Origin: Aldrovandia affinis
Lineage: Eukaryota > Chordata > Actinopteri > Notacanthiformes > Halosauridae
NCBI GenBank assembly: GCA_029706075.1
Contig: JAINUG010000393.1
Coordinates: 248,001 to 312,000 of the forward strand
DNA: 64,000 nt
Direction of reading: 5' to 3'
Shown: piece after piece, positions 11,220 to 23,390 of the stretch
Numbering within the stretch: the first letter of the stretch is position 1
Layout: every line of letters starts with the position of its first letter
Position numbers and translations under genes: made by a program
Notes under the pieces: model-generated
Told to the model about the DNA's origin: nothing
Database searches by the model: none
The model's input: the letters and a program-made list of their open reading frames with translations, nothing else

Positions 11220-11224
11220 ACGTT

Positions 11225-11674
11225 AGATAACGTTAGTATCATTACAGGGCAAAGACATACTAGCTACCGTTAATGTTAGCGATCATATCGAACAGTTAGG
11301 TAGCTTTAAGTTCTTAACAGCTTCTTACAAACAGTAATGTTGGCTAGTTAGCAAGCTAATGTTACTACAAATATATATGTGGCCAGAGACTAGCATGCTA
11401 CTAATGTTAGCTAGCTAGCTAAGCAGACAGGTTATTCTTCGAACTGTGTTAAGGCAGACTATTTCTGGTTTAGTGCGCGATTCTTCAATCATATCTCGGT
11501 AGGGAAAATGTAACGTTAGCCTAGCTAGCAACTACGTTGCAGTCACTGAGATATGAATAATAAGCCAACACCGTTGCACAGTGGGATTGTTTTGGCTTGG
11601 GAAAATCATAGAGCCTGTATCAATTGACCTGTTTTCGGAATCCGTTTTGTTGTCCATAATATAACGTTAACTAT
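11225..11674. other. Flank rich in GCTAGC/GTTAACG motifs
   Basis: No gene was found. The stretch is dense in short words such as GTTAGCTAGC and AACGTTA. Similar word-rich stretches recur near 22,960, 29,230, 61,140 and 63,200. Confidence 0.4.
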
Positions 11675-12235
11675 TGTGGCGAGCATGCGTTGGGTGGTGT
11701 ATCAAGGAAGGAGACAGAGTCCAGGTAGAATGCAAAACTGGCTATGCGGGTAGCCACTTTAATAAAGAAAAGGATAATTACCCATGCTCCATACACCGCT
11801 CAGCTATGGGTAATATCTAGTGCTAACTTCCGTGTTCCATACACCGCGCAACTCCGGAAGTAGCCTAAAAATGGAGGTTCTTGCCTGCCTACCGAATCCT
11901 TAGAAGGACACGAGAGACCAATGAAACGCCTTCCGTAGATAACACAGTCAGTTAGAAGGGAACAGTCCACTTCACACATGGCACATTTGACACTCTCCCT
12001 CTGGAACTCGGGAGACGGCACTACACACATAGCATTTTCTGGTCGCGGTGATTCCAACGGTACACACCACGACCAGCTAGCTAACACAACACAGTTCTTA
12101 TAGTTAACACACACAAATATTGAACTGAACATTTTAACAGTTAAGTCGGGGGAGACGCTCAAAGTTACAGCAGCGCCTCCCCCAGAATGCACCGTGCACA
12201 CATTTAACAGCAGGCGACCTCACAGGATCGCCACA
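11675..12235 (-). repeat. 3' LTR of a second, older Gypsy element
   Basis: The segment is bounded by the 8-bp inverted termini TGTGGCGA and TCGCCACA and is 561 bp long. Just inside, on the element's own strand, lies a purine tract (AAGGGGGCTA). That is the expected order for a 3' LTR of an element on the minus strand. Confidence 0.75.
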
Positions 12236-14135
12236 TAGCCCCCTTGCATGGGTCAGTGGTCCCTGGCAACCCCATTGTCCAACACAAAGTCTTTTAAATG
12301 TGGGGGCGCTCGTCACCGCCGCGGTGTTCGCCTCCGGCCTCCCCCAGGTGCACCCGGTCACCGGGTGTCATAGGCCCGTTTCTGTTTTACCCCCGCCCCA
12401 GCCTAGGCCTGGCGGGTAAAGTCATGGGCCACCTGTAGGCGCTCCTGTAGGCGCTCCTGCAGCCAGCGGAGATAATCGATTTCAGGCCCGCACTCCAACT
12501 CAGGTCCACGGGGGGTCTGAGCTCCCGGCCGAACAGAAGACCGCGTCGCACTCCTGCGCTTCTTGGACCTGGGCGTGGGAGAGAGGAAGGCAACCAGCCT
12601 ACCCGTCGACGGTTCTCAGGGTGGCCACCATCGGGGCCAACTGGGCCCGGGCTTCCTGCCGGGGACAGTGCTCGCAGCCAGCCGCTGTGCATGGCCGCCG
12701 CAACAGGGCATCCGCGTTGGTGTGTTGTCGCCCCGGACAGTGCCTCAGCTCAAAGTCATACCCCTGTAGTGTTTGCAGCCAGCGGGCCACCTGGCCCTCA
12801 GGGTTTTTAAAGTTCAAGAGCCAAGTGAGGGAAGCATGGTCGGTCCACACAAGGAACCTGGTGCCATGCAGGTAGGGCCAGAAATGCAGCAGAGCTGCGA
12901 TGACAGCGAGGAGCTCCCGGCGGATAACACAGTAATTCTGCTCCATTTTGTTCAAAGCATGGCTGTAGTATGCAATCACCTGCTCTCCGCTGTCACTCGG
13001 CTGAGACAGGATGGCGCCAATGCCCACGTTGCTGGCATCTGTGTCCAGGATGAATGGCTGGTTGGTGTCAGGGTATGCCAAAACAGGAGCTGTGATGAGA
13101 GCGGTTCGAAGAGCGTTAAAAGCCTGGGTGCAGGGGTTGTCCCAGACATACGGCTGGGTGGTCCATTAGGTGGTGAGGCGGCCTAGCGATGGTGGTGAAT
13201 TTCCGCACGTACCTGCGGTAGTAGGAGGTGAGGCCCAGGAAGCTTCGCAGGTCGCTGACGTTGGTGGGGGGTGGCCAGTCGCGGACAGCAGTGATCTGCC
13301 ACCGGCGCTCACCACGTGCCTCCGGAACAGCTGGCATTTCTTCGGGTTCAGATGCAGCCTGGCTTGGTGGATGGTGGCGAAGGCTTCCCGCAGGTGGTGA
13401 AGGGCCCCCTCAAAGTCGCTGGCGTGGACGAGAAGGTCGTCCAGATAGACGATGCAGTGCTGCTTGGGTACGTGGCTCAACACCCACTCCATCAGGTGCT
13501 CGAAGGTGGCCGGCGCGTTGCAAAGCTTGAACGGCATAACGCGGAATTGCCATAGACCCTGCCCTATGGTGAAGGCCGTCTTGTGTCAGGCGTCCGGGGC
13601 CAGCTCCACTTGCCAGTAGCCGCTCCGCAGATCGAGCGAGCTAAACCATTTGGAGCCGCTGATGTAGTCCAACGTGTTGTCGATGCGCGGCAGTGGGTAG
13701 GAGTCCTTCCTGGTGACTGCATTCAGGCGTCGGTAATCCACGCAGAAGCACCAGCTGTTGACGGCGGGGGCTGCCCACGGGCTGTCCAACGGCTCAATAA
13801 CTCCGGTGGCTGCCATGTTCCGAATCTGCTCCTCAGCGGCTTGGCGCTTAGCGAGGGCGAGCCAGTAGGGACGCAAGCGAATGGGTGGGGCCGAGCCAGT
13901 GTCTATGCTGTGTTGGATCTGCACCGTGCGCTTGCAATCCTCATCTCTGGTGGCAAAGCTGTCGGCATACTCCCGGAATCGCTGCTGCAGTTGCTGCTGC
14001 TGTGTGGGGTCCAGGCTGCTGCTGCTGCATTGCCACAGGTTGTGGACAGCCCGAGCCGTTTCGCTGGTCAGCAGGGCAGGCGAGGCAGGTGGTGGCAACG
14101 GTGGTGCAGTGCGGTGGGCCGGTAGCTGGGGAGCG
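12236..14135 (-). mobile_element. Ty3/Gypsy fragment (protease-end/RT/RNase H), 5' half missing
   Basis: Read on the minus strand, the fossil shows reverse transcriptase (CFCVDYRRLNAVT, PLPRIDNTLDY, then CIVYLDDLLVHA) followed by RNase H (FILDTDASNVGIGA and VWTDHASLTWLL). No integrase, gag or 5' LTR was found. It is an old, heavily broken copy. CTG-rich sequence at about 13,980-14,035 encodes a Gln-rich linker. Confidence 0.83.
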
Positions 14136-14733
14136 GCAAGTTATCTTAACTGTTGACACTCACAGTCACTAAGTGAATGAACGTGGCGCATTTAATATCA
14201 CTAATACACTATCACATTTAATATCTTGTCAAAAAGACCAAAGCCCTCTGGGGTCCAGGGAATAAAAAGAAGAATAGAAGAGTAGGAAAAATGAGAAAAA
14301 GAGCTAATGTGATGAAATAAACAGTTTATTGCATAGTAGTTACCATTGGAGCAGAGCCGAGGTGTCCTCTCTATTGTTAGCTAGTTTACTTTGGACAATA
14401 GTAACGTTGGCTAATTTAATAAATAGCTAGAGTTAATGTCAGTTACTTCCTACTTAAATTTATGTAGGGAAAGTGGGAAAGAGTAGTCAGGTGTTTGGGG
14501 AATAACCTACAACATACATTTTTCTTTGTGTACTGCACAAACCATACATATTTTCAATTTGGTTTGTATTTTGTGCAATACCCTTATTTATATTATATTT
14601 ATTATTATTGTTATATTTAGTGCATTTAGCACTGATTTCTTTAATATTGTTGTAATTCTGTGAGTTTTTTGTTTCTAAAATAAAGTCTCAAAGACATAAA
14701 GCTATGCAGTAGTTTCTGTGAGTAAATTAACAC
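14136..14733. other. Unassigned sequence
   Basis: AT-rich sequence without recognised genes. It separates the truncated Gypsy fragment from the retrovirus fossil. Confidence 0.3.
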
Positions 14734-15487
14734 AATGATTGGTGGTGGAATTGGCTGCGATGCAAGGGGCACCAGCTAAAATCTTGCCTAGGGCACCAAA
14801 TTGGTCTGAAGATGATGAGGGAGAATCCAGCACAATCTTCAGAGTCTGATGTAATAGGGTTTAATGTATATAATGTGAGGTTACATACAAGAAGCCGGGC
14901 TGGTTTGCGAAGCAGCAACTGACTCATCTCTGGATACATCCCCCTTTTATCCTGTCTTAAACCCCTCCTCTTGTGGAGCTTAAAGTCATCACCACACCCA
15001 CCTGACTCAACTGCTCCCCATGATCTCATCGCATGTTCTCTATACACCATTGTTTTCCTTCTGCTCTTATCTGTTTACATTTTTTTATGTTCTCATCACG
15101 TTTTCTATTCACCATTGTTTCTTCCTCGGCCCCTATCTATTTATATTTTTATGTTCTCATCACATGTTTTCTACCATTATTTCTCTGCCCTTCACTCTTA
15201 AACAGTCACTTAAGCTGACCTAACTAAGCACTATATATATATATAACATATACTGACAATGCTGTTTGCTAAATGGCTACAATAGTAATTCAATAAGATA
15301 CACTATTAGATAATAAGATACACTATTAGATAATGTCTATAGGGACAGATCACAGAATTGGGTTTATTCTGGTAGCTCATGAGTTTGTCATGTGTGTGAG
15401 CCCCTCTGGCAGACCATGCCTATGACGTCATACTGATATCTTGTGAGTGTATCATGATTGCAAAATCCTCTTGTTTACTCTCCCACA
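14734..15487 (-). repeat. Probable 3' LTR of an endogenous retrovirus
   Basis: On the minus strand a purine tract (AAGGGGGGAA) runs into TGTGGGAGAG at 15,487, the expected start of U3. A TATA-like GATAAAAGG (about 14,945) and an ATTAAA (about 14,860) follow in promoter-to-polyadenylation order. The left end is approximate, because no target duplication or partner LTR could be used to fix it. Confidence 0.55.
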
Positions 15488-15499
15488 TTCCCCCCTTAC

Positions 15500-18400
15500 A
15501 CATGACATGCCATCCCTATTGTTTGTTGTCAGACTCCGTCCTGCCAGACAGCAAGTCGCTATCTCAAGGCTACAGCGATCATCAAGACAATGATTATCGC
15601 CCGGAGGGAGACCTAACGCAGAGCATCATATGAAAAACATCCCCTCCCTAATTTGCGGGGAGTGGGTAAAATCCAATCGATGCTCCTATCCCTACACAAC
15701 ATCAAACTGAGGGTTACAATTGGATTATTCATACGATACAGCTTTCATTTCATCGGAGATAACAGAAATTATTATGTTAGACAATAGAAACATAATAAAT
15801 CTAGTCAGCCCACATCGACTCGCTGATGAGTAAATAAACCAACAGACTCCCTAGCTGGCCTTTCTGTTGCTTCACATGAGCCACTAGTAAACCAATTTGC
15901 CCATCAACCATCACCCAGGCCGCACCCGCCCGACTGTAGTCAGACTCAAGCATCAATGCAGAACGTTGTTTGGGCATGCAAATACCCTTGTTGTTCTTGC
16001 GTCATGTGGGCCCCCCTCCACATAGATATCACCTGTAGTCAAGGTGGTTAGGAGTCTCTTCATCACTTGGACCGCCTGTATATCACCCACAGGGCAAATT
16101 GTGGCCATTGATTCACAACGAAGCTCAATGCAGGCTGACCTTCCTCTAGACAGACTACATATTCATTTGTAAGTACCATACGCTAAGCATAATGCGTCAT
16201 TATAGTGGTAATAAAACCAGCCATGGTTTAGCCACATAAGGTTACATAATAGTATTAACCAGGATAATATCTTCTCCTCTTCCAAGGTCTTGCATCGAAA
16301 CCGCTGGACCAGTGGACAGAGGAGAGGTTGCTCTTCATTCAGCCGTCGCTGGTCGTGATCTTCTCTGGCAGAAGCGTGTGAGATAACTGTGTATTTGTTA
16401 TCTATGCCATAGGTAAGGGAGCGTCTGGCCCCTGTGTGTGTTAATATCTGCTTCGGTCAATGTATGCGTGTGCAGTCAGTGTAAATGTTATGTTTCTTCA
16501 ACCCAGATGCTTTGCACACCATAGAGGGTCATCACTGTGGAGAGATTGCTCTAGCACATATGATGCACAGTGATACGGGTCACTCCTCCTCATCCCATTC
16601 AAAGTCTTCTTCATCAGGGTTGTAATCTGCATAGTCGGCTCAGAACCAGGGATCTTTCACCAGTTGTGCAGCACGGGGATGGTAATTCCCGCACTCCCAG
16701 TGGGGTTCCCAAACAGGCAATCAAGTGGACCACCTTTAGCAGTCACGGGTACTCCATACTGGTCTCGATATTCATTGGGTGCTGTTTGGACGACAATTAC
16801 AGTGAAACACCCCACCCCCCTTTCGCCGTGTAGCTACACATGCATTGGTTCATCCCATTCGGTAATGGCGGGGGCAGTAGTGGTCTGTTATGTCGAACAG
16901 GAGCGAACCCAAACGCAGACACAGACAAGGTGGGTTTGGATGAAGAAAGATGATTTAATAATAGTAATAACAGAGGTAGTGGAAAACGATGAGCTGGACA
17001 ACGGAAGGGATACACAGGAGGAGTGGACGAGATGACTGGGCAGACAGGATGAGGGAACCGGAGGGCAAGCTAAGCGTGCAGGCAGGTGGGGCTGGCAGGA
17101 CGGACAGAGCTGGCAGACAGACGAGGAATGGACCTGAACACGAAGGGGGATAACAGGAACAAGGGTTAACATGAATTTCACTCGACACACAAATAACAGT
17201 AAACACAGAGTTTTATACAAGGATTTCTAAAGTCAGTTTCTACCGGGGTAAAGAGAACAACGATCTGATGATGAATGACTGGAAAACCGGGGTAGATATA
17301 CTGCAGGGCTAATGATCTTGATGGGAGGCTGGTGTGCCGGAAAGGATGACGGAATTAGCAGGTGAGCATGATGAGGAGTAATGAGGGTTGATAATTGAAT
17401 AATAGAAAATAATAAAACAATTAACATAAACAATCACGAGGGAGAAACAAGACAAAGGAAAAAACGAGACAGGAACAGAGGGAATGTGACAGCGGTCTGC
17501 CCCTCTTTTTCCTCACCGTCTGTATCATTAATTCCGTTGTAACCGGAAATTGTCCAGTCACTGTTGTTACCATCCTTTTGATTAGGGATTGGATCAATGG
17601 AATTAGGCAACATGAGGCATCAACAGCATGACCAATACCAGTCCTATAATCACCCCTATCTTTATGAATGCTGCTTTCCATGACGACATGTTCAACCAGT
17701 ACCACCATGCTTGGTTTGATTCTCCCGGCGTATTCCTAACGACTACTTCCTGGCATTTAAGCAGTGCGGCGTCGGTGGTAGAGTACACTCGGCATGGGCC
17801 CCTAGCATCCCGTTCCATGCACTTAACTTGCAGATCTGAAGTGTCCCCAAAGTGGCGTAAATACAGCCCTATTTTTTCATCGTTCCACCTATGCTTTTCC
17901 AACCTTTCGTCTCGTGCCACGCATAGCGAGAACTCAATGTTGTCAGGTATCACAACCATCGGTGTCACTCTAGCATTCATTTCATCCACGGCAACTACGT
18001 CCCAACATTTACTTGTTTCAATTAGTATCTGTCCTTTATACGTATAGACATACCCATCACTCCCGCTAGTACAATTCAATGGCTGATTAAGTTTAGTGTT
18101 TTTGAGCTTTTCCCCATCCCACAACTCTAAGTGCTTTCCTTCTCTTGCCATATAATACAACATGCATTGTAGGCAACATACTCGATCCCCTGTACATTCC
18201 GCTTGTGTATATGGTAATGGTCTTATGTGGGGCATTCTTTCCGTGCCATAATTATAGCATGTTATGCATGTCTCCTGTCTCGCACAGCAAGTAACTCTTG
18301 ATAAAACATATTACCCCTCATTTGTAAAGTGTATTGCATTTTCTCAGTTGCCCTGTGGCGAGTCTGCTCATCATTCATCAGGTGGTCGATGTTCTCATCA

Positions 18401-18528
18401 TTTTGTGAGGCAAGTACCTCAGGAAGTGTCCCCACCAATAACAATAACATCCCTGCTCTTATACTCCATATCCCACTTTTCTGCTCTTGCTCTTGTTTCC
18501 TCATTCTCTCTATGCTCTGAGGGTTCAC
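15500..18528 (-). pseudogene. Retroviral env region (fossil)
   Basis: The region follows the end of pol and precedes the 3' LTR. It begins with a hydrophobic leader-like stretch (AGMLLLLVGTLPEVLA) and has cysteine-rich surface-type sequence (DRVCCLQCMLYYM). A strongly hydrophobic segment followed by a short tail near 17,610 may be membrane-spanning. The interval 16,886-17,491 is a Gypsy solo LTR and not env. The reading frame is not intact. Confidence 0.6.
16886..17491 (-). repeat. Solo LTR of the same Gypsy chromovirus family, inside env
   Basis: The reverse complement matches the LTRs at 5969-6450 and 10,738-11,219 from end to end, with about 120 extra bases in the middle. The flanks GTGGTC and GCGGTC agree in five of six positions and may be a decayed target duplication. 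No internal sequence is present, so it is a solo LTR left by recombination between two LTRs. Confidence 0.85.
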
Positions 18529-18539
18529 CTTCTTCTTCT

Positions 18540-18811
18540 GACCTTTCTACCATTCCCCGTAAATTGTCTCTAATCCTGTAGTTTGTGTGTCCTGGTTCTC
18601 TCGCCTTACAGCATTGGTTAAGGTGGAACCACACAGTTTTACCTTCAACCTTAAGCGCAGTGGGAGTTGTCAGAACCACCTTATATGGTCCTTCACGCCT
18701 GTGTTCATTCCACTTTCTCTTGATCACCTTAATATATGCCCATTCTCCCGGATGTATGTCACAAAGGTCTTCTGGAATGTTGCTTGTTAATCTCCTCTCT
18801 GTCCTCAGCAC
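18540..18811 (-). pseudogene. Retroviral integrase C-terminus (fossil)
   Basis: The translation contains PGEWAYIKVIKRKW, EGPYKVVLTTPTALKV and WFHLNQCCKA, the DNA-binding C-terminal domain of gammaretrovirus-like integrases. It overlaps the env start, as in simple retroviruses. The catalytic core is not present in the window. Confidence 0.75.
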
Positions 18812-19944
18812 TTGACTCTCTCTGTCCTCTTCTCCCTAGACCTGCACGCTCATCTCCTCCTAGTCCCTGGATGTCTGACACCCTTCGCTCCTCCCGGGCC
18901 AGCCTCCGTGCTGCTGAGAGGAAGTGGACGAAATCCAGGGACCCATCCGACCTTTCATCCTATCAGTCTCTCCTGTCTGTGTTTTCTTCTGCCGTCACTG
19001 CCGCTAAGGCAAACTTCTATCAAACTAAAATTCAAAACTCAATCTCTAAACCTCATCAACTGTTCTCTATTTTCTCCTCTCTCCTCAGCACGCCTCCTCC
19101 CCACCTCAGTCCCCCTTCACTGCTGATGACTTTGCTGTTTTTTTAGAGGAGAAAATCGCAGACATCCGCAGCTCCTTTGTGCCCTCCCCACCCTCTGTGC
19201 CCTCCCCTCCCGCTGTGCCCTCCCCTCCCGCTGTGCCCTCCCCTCCCTCTGTGCCCTTCCCTCCCTCTGTGCCCTCCACTCCCTCCCCTCCCCCTGTGCC
19301 CTCCACTCCATCCCCTCCCTCTGTGCCCTCCCCCTGCTTCCCCTCTTTCTCTCCCCTCACAGACTCTGATATTTCCCACCTCCTCCTCTCCCACCACCCT
19401 ACCACTTGTGCCCTCGACCCTATCCCTTCATCCCTCCTCCAGACCTTCATACCTAACATCATCCCATTTGTCACCTCCCTTGTGAACTCCTCCCTGTCTT
19501 CTGGTTGTTTCCCCTCACCCTTCAAAAGGGCCCACATCACCCCTCTGCTGAAAAAACCCTCCCTAGACCCCTCAGTCATCCAGAATTATCGCCCAGTATC
19601 TCTCCTCCCCTTCCTGTCTAAAACCTTCGAAAGAGCCACATCTAACCAACTCTCTGCTTTCTTCACAGAAAATAACCTGCTGGACCCCCACCAGTCTGGC
19701 TTCAGACCTGGCCACTCGACAGAAACTGCTCTCCTCTTAGTCAATGAGGCACTCCACACTGCACGAGCAGCCTCCCTCTCCTCCATCCTGATCCTGCTTG
19801 ATCTCTCAGCTGCCTTCGACACTGTGGAGCACTCCATCCTCCTGTCCTCCCTGGCAGCAACAGGGATCTGCGGTACAGCCCTCGCCTGGATCGAATCCTA
19901 CCTCTTCGGTCGCTCCTTAGTAGTATCTATGAGGCACACCACAC
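18793..19944 (+). mobile_element. L2-like LINE, 5' part (host of the giant inverted repeat)
   Basis: The coding sequence shows the connector before the reverse transcriptase (SLCPLLPRPARS, WMSDTLRSSRASLRAAERKW), then RT motifs NYRPVSLLPFLSKTFERA, FRPGHSTETALL and [16 protein letters not shown]. One frame change lies near 19,140. A proline-rich insert made of about 18-bp repeats covers 19,178-19,345. Homology stops at SYLFGRSLVVSM, before the YADD catalytic box, and the matching C-terminal part resumes at about 31,105. Confidence 0.82.
19178..19345 (+). repeat. C/T-rich minisatellite inside the LINE ORF
   Basis: Units of about 18 bp like CCCTCCCCTCCCTCTGTG recur about nine times and encode SPPSVP/SPPAVP repeats. 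It is a local expansion within the LINE connector region. Confidence 0.8.
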
Positions 19945-20478
19945 ACCTTATTTATTTTCTTTTTTTAATTACTGTTTGATTTCCTGTTTAATTTCTTTTT
20001 TAATTACTTTTTTAATATCCTGTGATAAAGTGGGGGAGGGGGAGGTGTTTATGGTAGGGGGTGCTTTGTGTGACGTATGCCTCAGTATTGGCAGATGGTC
20101 CCTGATGGCTCCCACCATATGTTTTTTAAGCTTTGTTCATTTTTAAAAAATGTGCGCTGGGGGTGTGGGTGTGTGTGTGTGTGTGACGCTGGTGGCCCCC
20201 AGGTAATCGAGGGAGGGAGCGGGAGTGAGGGGGATGAGGTGGGGGTAGAGACTGGGTGAGGAACTAGCATCTAGGCGTTAGATTGTGACACAAGCCATGA
20301 AAGATTGTCTCGGGCTCAGAGAAAGTGGAAGGTGAAGGTGTTGTGTCGTTGGCGCGGGAGAGGATGCAGTCGACAGGTGTGGGAGGGGTGAAGGAGGACG
20401 GGATCTGAGGGGGGGCTGTGGGTATGAACCCGCGGGAAAAGTACAGGACGGCCGTTGAGAGAAACTAGCATCTAGGCA
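19945..20478. other. Left outer flank of the giant inverted repeat
   Basis: The start is T-rich, then G-rich with a TG microsatellite (about 20,160-20,185). Two copies of a phrase including AACTAGCATCTAGGC and GAAAGATTGTCTCGG occur at about 20,262-20,320 and 20,463-20,545. The arm border is therefore a local tandem duplication. No gene is visible. Confidence 0.5.
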
Positions 20479-21288
20479 TTAGATTTGTGACAGTTGCTGT
20501 GTGTGATTCAGTCAGGATGAAAGATTGTCTCGGGGCTCAGAGAATGGGTTGGGGGGAGGGTTGGAGGTTGGGGGGTGAAGCGAGATTTTAGGTGTAGTCC
20601 CGGGAAAGTGGCGTTTACAGGAGCTTGTGGGGAGGGTCTAGGTGTCAGCAGTGTAGACAGGCCTGTTGGTCACAGCAGCTGCTTCGAGATGAATTTTTAG
20701 AGCAGACAAGGGGAGGCTCCATGATTGTTTAAATTTAGCAACTAAATTCATGTCTGGACATGTGTCGGTAAAGTTTCATTGTAGGGTCGATAATTAGCCT
20801 GTGTGCATATATTACAGATTTATGCATGTTGAAGAAGGCTAAAAACGATATTGTAAATGTGTGTGTATGTGTAAAGATTCTAGTAGACTCGTACAGTAAC
20901 TAACAGTGAAGAGTTCGACGACTGTTTAAACAGACAATAAACGAGCAGTTTACAGCCAAGTAATTAAAGGCTACTTTGATGATTGTGGTATTTTCCGTTA
21001 AACTGAACCAGTTCTTAACATCGCAATACATTTTGCCTACTATAAAATATAATTGAACGTAATCATATATCGAAAATAGCCTACTAAGGCGTTTATGTTG
21101 AAAATGTAGCCATATTTGATACAACACACTAGGTCAAAGTAAAACACGTCGCCACGATAATTTTATATAGCAGCGAGGGGTCCATATACAAAATAACAAA
21201 TGCCTGTAAACCCCACGATGTCTCGGTCACATGACACGAATAGTCGTAGGCTAAACATACGACAAAATAAAATGACTGTGTTTGCTAG

Positions 21289-22111
21289 TGTTACGTCCCT
21301 TTACTTTGTGTTGGCATTACTTTGTGTTTCCTTTTGGATTTGCCTGCTGCTGTGTTTCCTTGATTTCTCCCCGTTAGGTGGAGATGACGTCACTGCCCTG
21401 TTGGGACCTGCGTGAGGACGCACATGGTTTCCAGGGGAACCCTCCAAGCAACGTGACGAGAGAAGATGCGGCTGGACATCGCTTGGCTACATCACGGAGG
21501 AGATTTTTAAAAAGACGCAGGACTATATATAGTGGTTGCCACCTGAATGCCATCAGTTCCCTTTACGACATTGTTAATTACAGCTTGGTGATTGCGTCAA
21601 GGCCGTAACCATGGAGTCAACATTGGGGGGAACCAAATCAATTTATTTATATTTTTTATATCAGCTAGGCTATATATTGGGGGGGACATTTTGAGCATAT
21701 CTGAATATTGGGGGGGATGTGTCCCCCCCAATATATATGGTCATTTCGGCCTTGGATTGCGTTACTCTGATTATCCGCCTAGTTGCTAATTACTAAATAT
21801 TGCTATTCGTAATACCATTTTGGGAACTCCGAGGAGAAGACCTTCCCTATCATCTTCAAGGGTCTGGAACCGCTAGCTAGCTATCCGGTGAGACCTTGCA
21901 ACCTGTTTTTGTCTTTTCAAGGACTTCCATGTTATAAATAGAGAGAACAATCATCAAATGTGTTCATATTAATAAATATATGTCTAACTTTTCTATACCA
22001 CTGTTTCACTGGTACTCCTTACGGGTTGTGGTTATTGATTAAGTGGCTTAGTGTTACGTCCGATATTGTACGCCTGGTTATTACAACGCAGGTTGATTTC
22101 TATCCGTAACA
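21289..22111. repeat. Solo LTR in the left arm
   Basis: The 823-bp insert begins TGTTACGTCC and ends TCCGTAACA and is flanked by the target duplication GCTAG (21,284-21,288 and 22,112-22,116). The right arm has the empty site near 30,085. It contains a hAT-type MITE. Confidence 0.92.
21598..21754. mobile_element. hAT-type MITE inside the solo LTR
   Basis: The 157-bp element has imperfect inverted ends starting CAAGGCCG and an 8-bp target duplication GATTGCGT (21,590-21,597 and 21,755-21,762). The inner sequence has runs of G facing runs of C, so it can fold into a long hairpin. The 8-bp duplication points to hAT. Confidence 0.88.
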
Positions 22112-22116
22112 GCTAG

Positions 22117-23390
22117 GCAACACTGTTTGTTAAATTAAGTTACTGGCTCGCAGATAGATAGATGCAAACATTTATTCTCTCCGAGTCTCTTTTTTAGCAT
22201 ACATCAAAAATACGGCATGGTATATATTCAACTATGCACAGGTGTGCACACTCGCTAATGACCGGAATAAATATTTCGCGAAAATCTTATCATAAATCAA
22301 ACAAAGGCCCTCACGTGAAACCACGGAAAACAGGCAATAGCTGACCAAGAATACTGCCATGCTCCTCAAAGCACAACATACGCTTCACGAACACAACACC
22401 ATTGCTAGACGCAGTACAAATCATTTAAAAGTAAACCACAATTGTAACACCGTTCCAAAACAGTGTAATTGTTTATTTACCTTAGGTTTGATTCTGAAAA
22501 TAAGTGGGTTTCAGTGGAAAAAGGTCACCATATATAATACCCCACTTCAACACCAGGCGGCCTAATGGAAGCCCAGGCACGCGTATCAAAGGGCGCTATT
22601 TATCAAATGCATGACAGATAAGTTAATTTAAGATCTTACTCAAAATAAAACTTAAATGTTTACCTACCAAGCTTCCATTCCTTCAGATGCTATAGGAAAA
22701 TGCTGTGAAATAGCCTACGTTTTGTCATTTTATGTGATTTTACCCGCTCCACAAAGGTAACTCAAAAACCTTGTCCATTATTCTCATACATACAGGTGGG
22801 TTAAACAAACTGTATAAACGCCATAATACTGTTAATTAAAAATGTAACATATTCATGAACAAGTCCATGTCATGTTGTGTCAATACGAACCCGTTCTAGC
22901 CTACATGTTATTTTAGTGAAAAACCGGCCTTAACGTCACCCGCGATTATGAAGCTAACAAGCTAGCTAGCTAACGTGCCTTACGCTTATGAGTTCCTGTA
23001 GTGCTTATCACTACACGTCACTAAAAAAGGTTTGTATAACACTATATCATTATGATACACTGGAATTAAAAAAATAGGTTTGCTAGTTACATACTGTAGT
23101 TGTCGCCTTTGTTTATTAATGTTACCTAAATATATGAGTAAATTGTACAGAAACAACACACCAAAATTGACTATTGCACAACTGATCTGACAAAAAATTC
23201 CACCCCGTCCCTTGCCATACATGGCTTTGCTGAAATGACGCCACGGGGCACATACCATGCGATTCTAAGCTTCTCATGTAATAACAGAAACATTTACACA
23301 ATATCTTTTCTCGAGCTAACATACACGGAGCCAGATAGCTTTGTAGTTAATTAACTGCCATTTAACCCGTTCCGGTAGCACTAAGGTAAG
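22117..23390. other. Left-arm sequence without genes
   Basis: This is non-coding arm DNA matched by 28,820-30,080 on the right arm. A GCTAGCTAGCTAACG stretch lies near 22,960. No family was recognised. Confidence 0.5.

Noticed and set aside
19106-19579. Gly/Glu-rich minus-strand frame
   Set aside because: It is the antisense of the LINE reverse transcriptase and its C/T-rich repeat.
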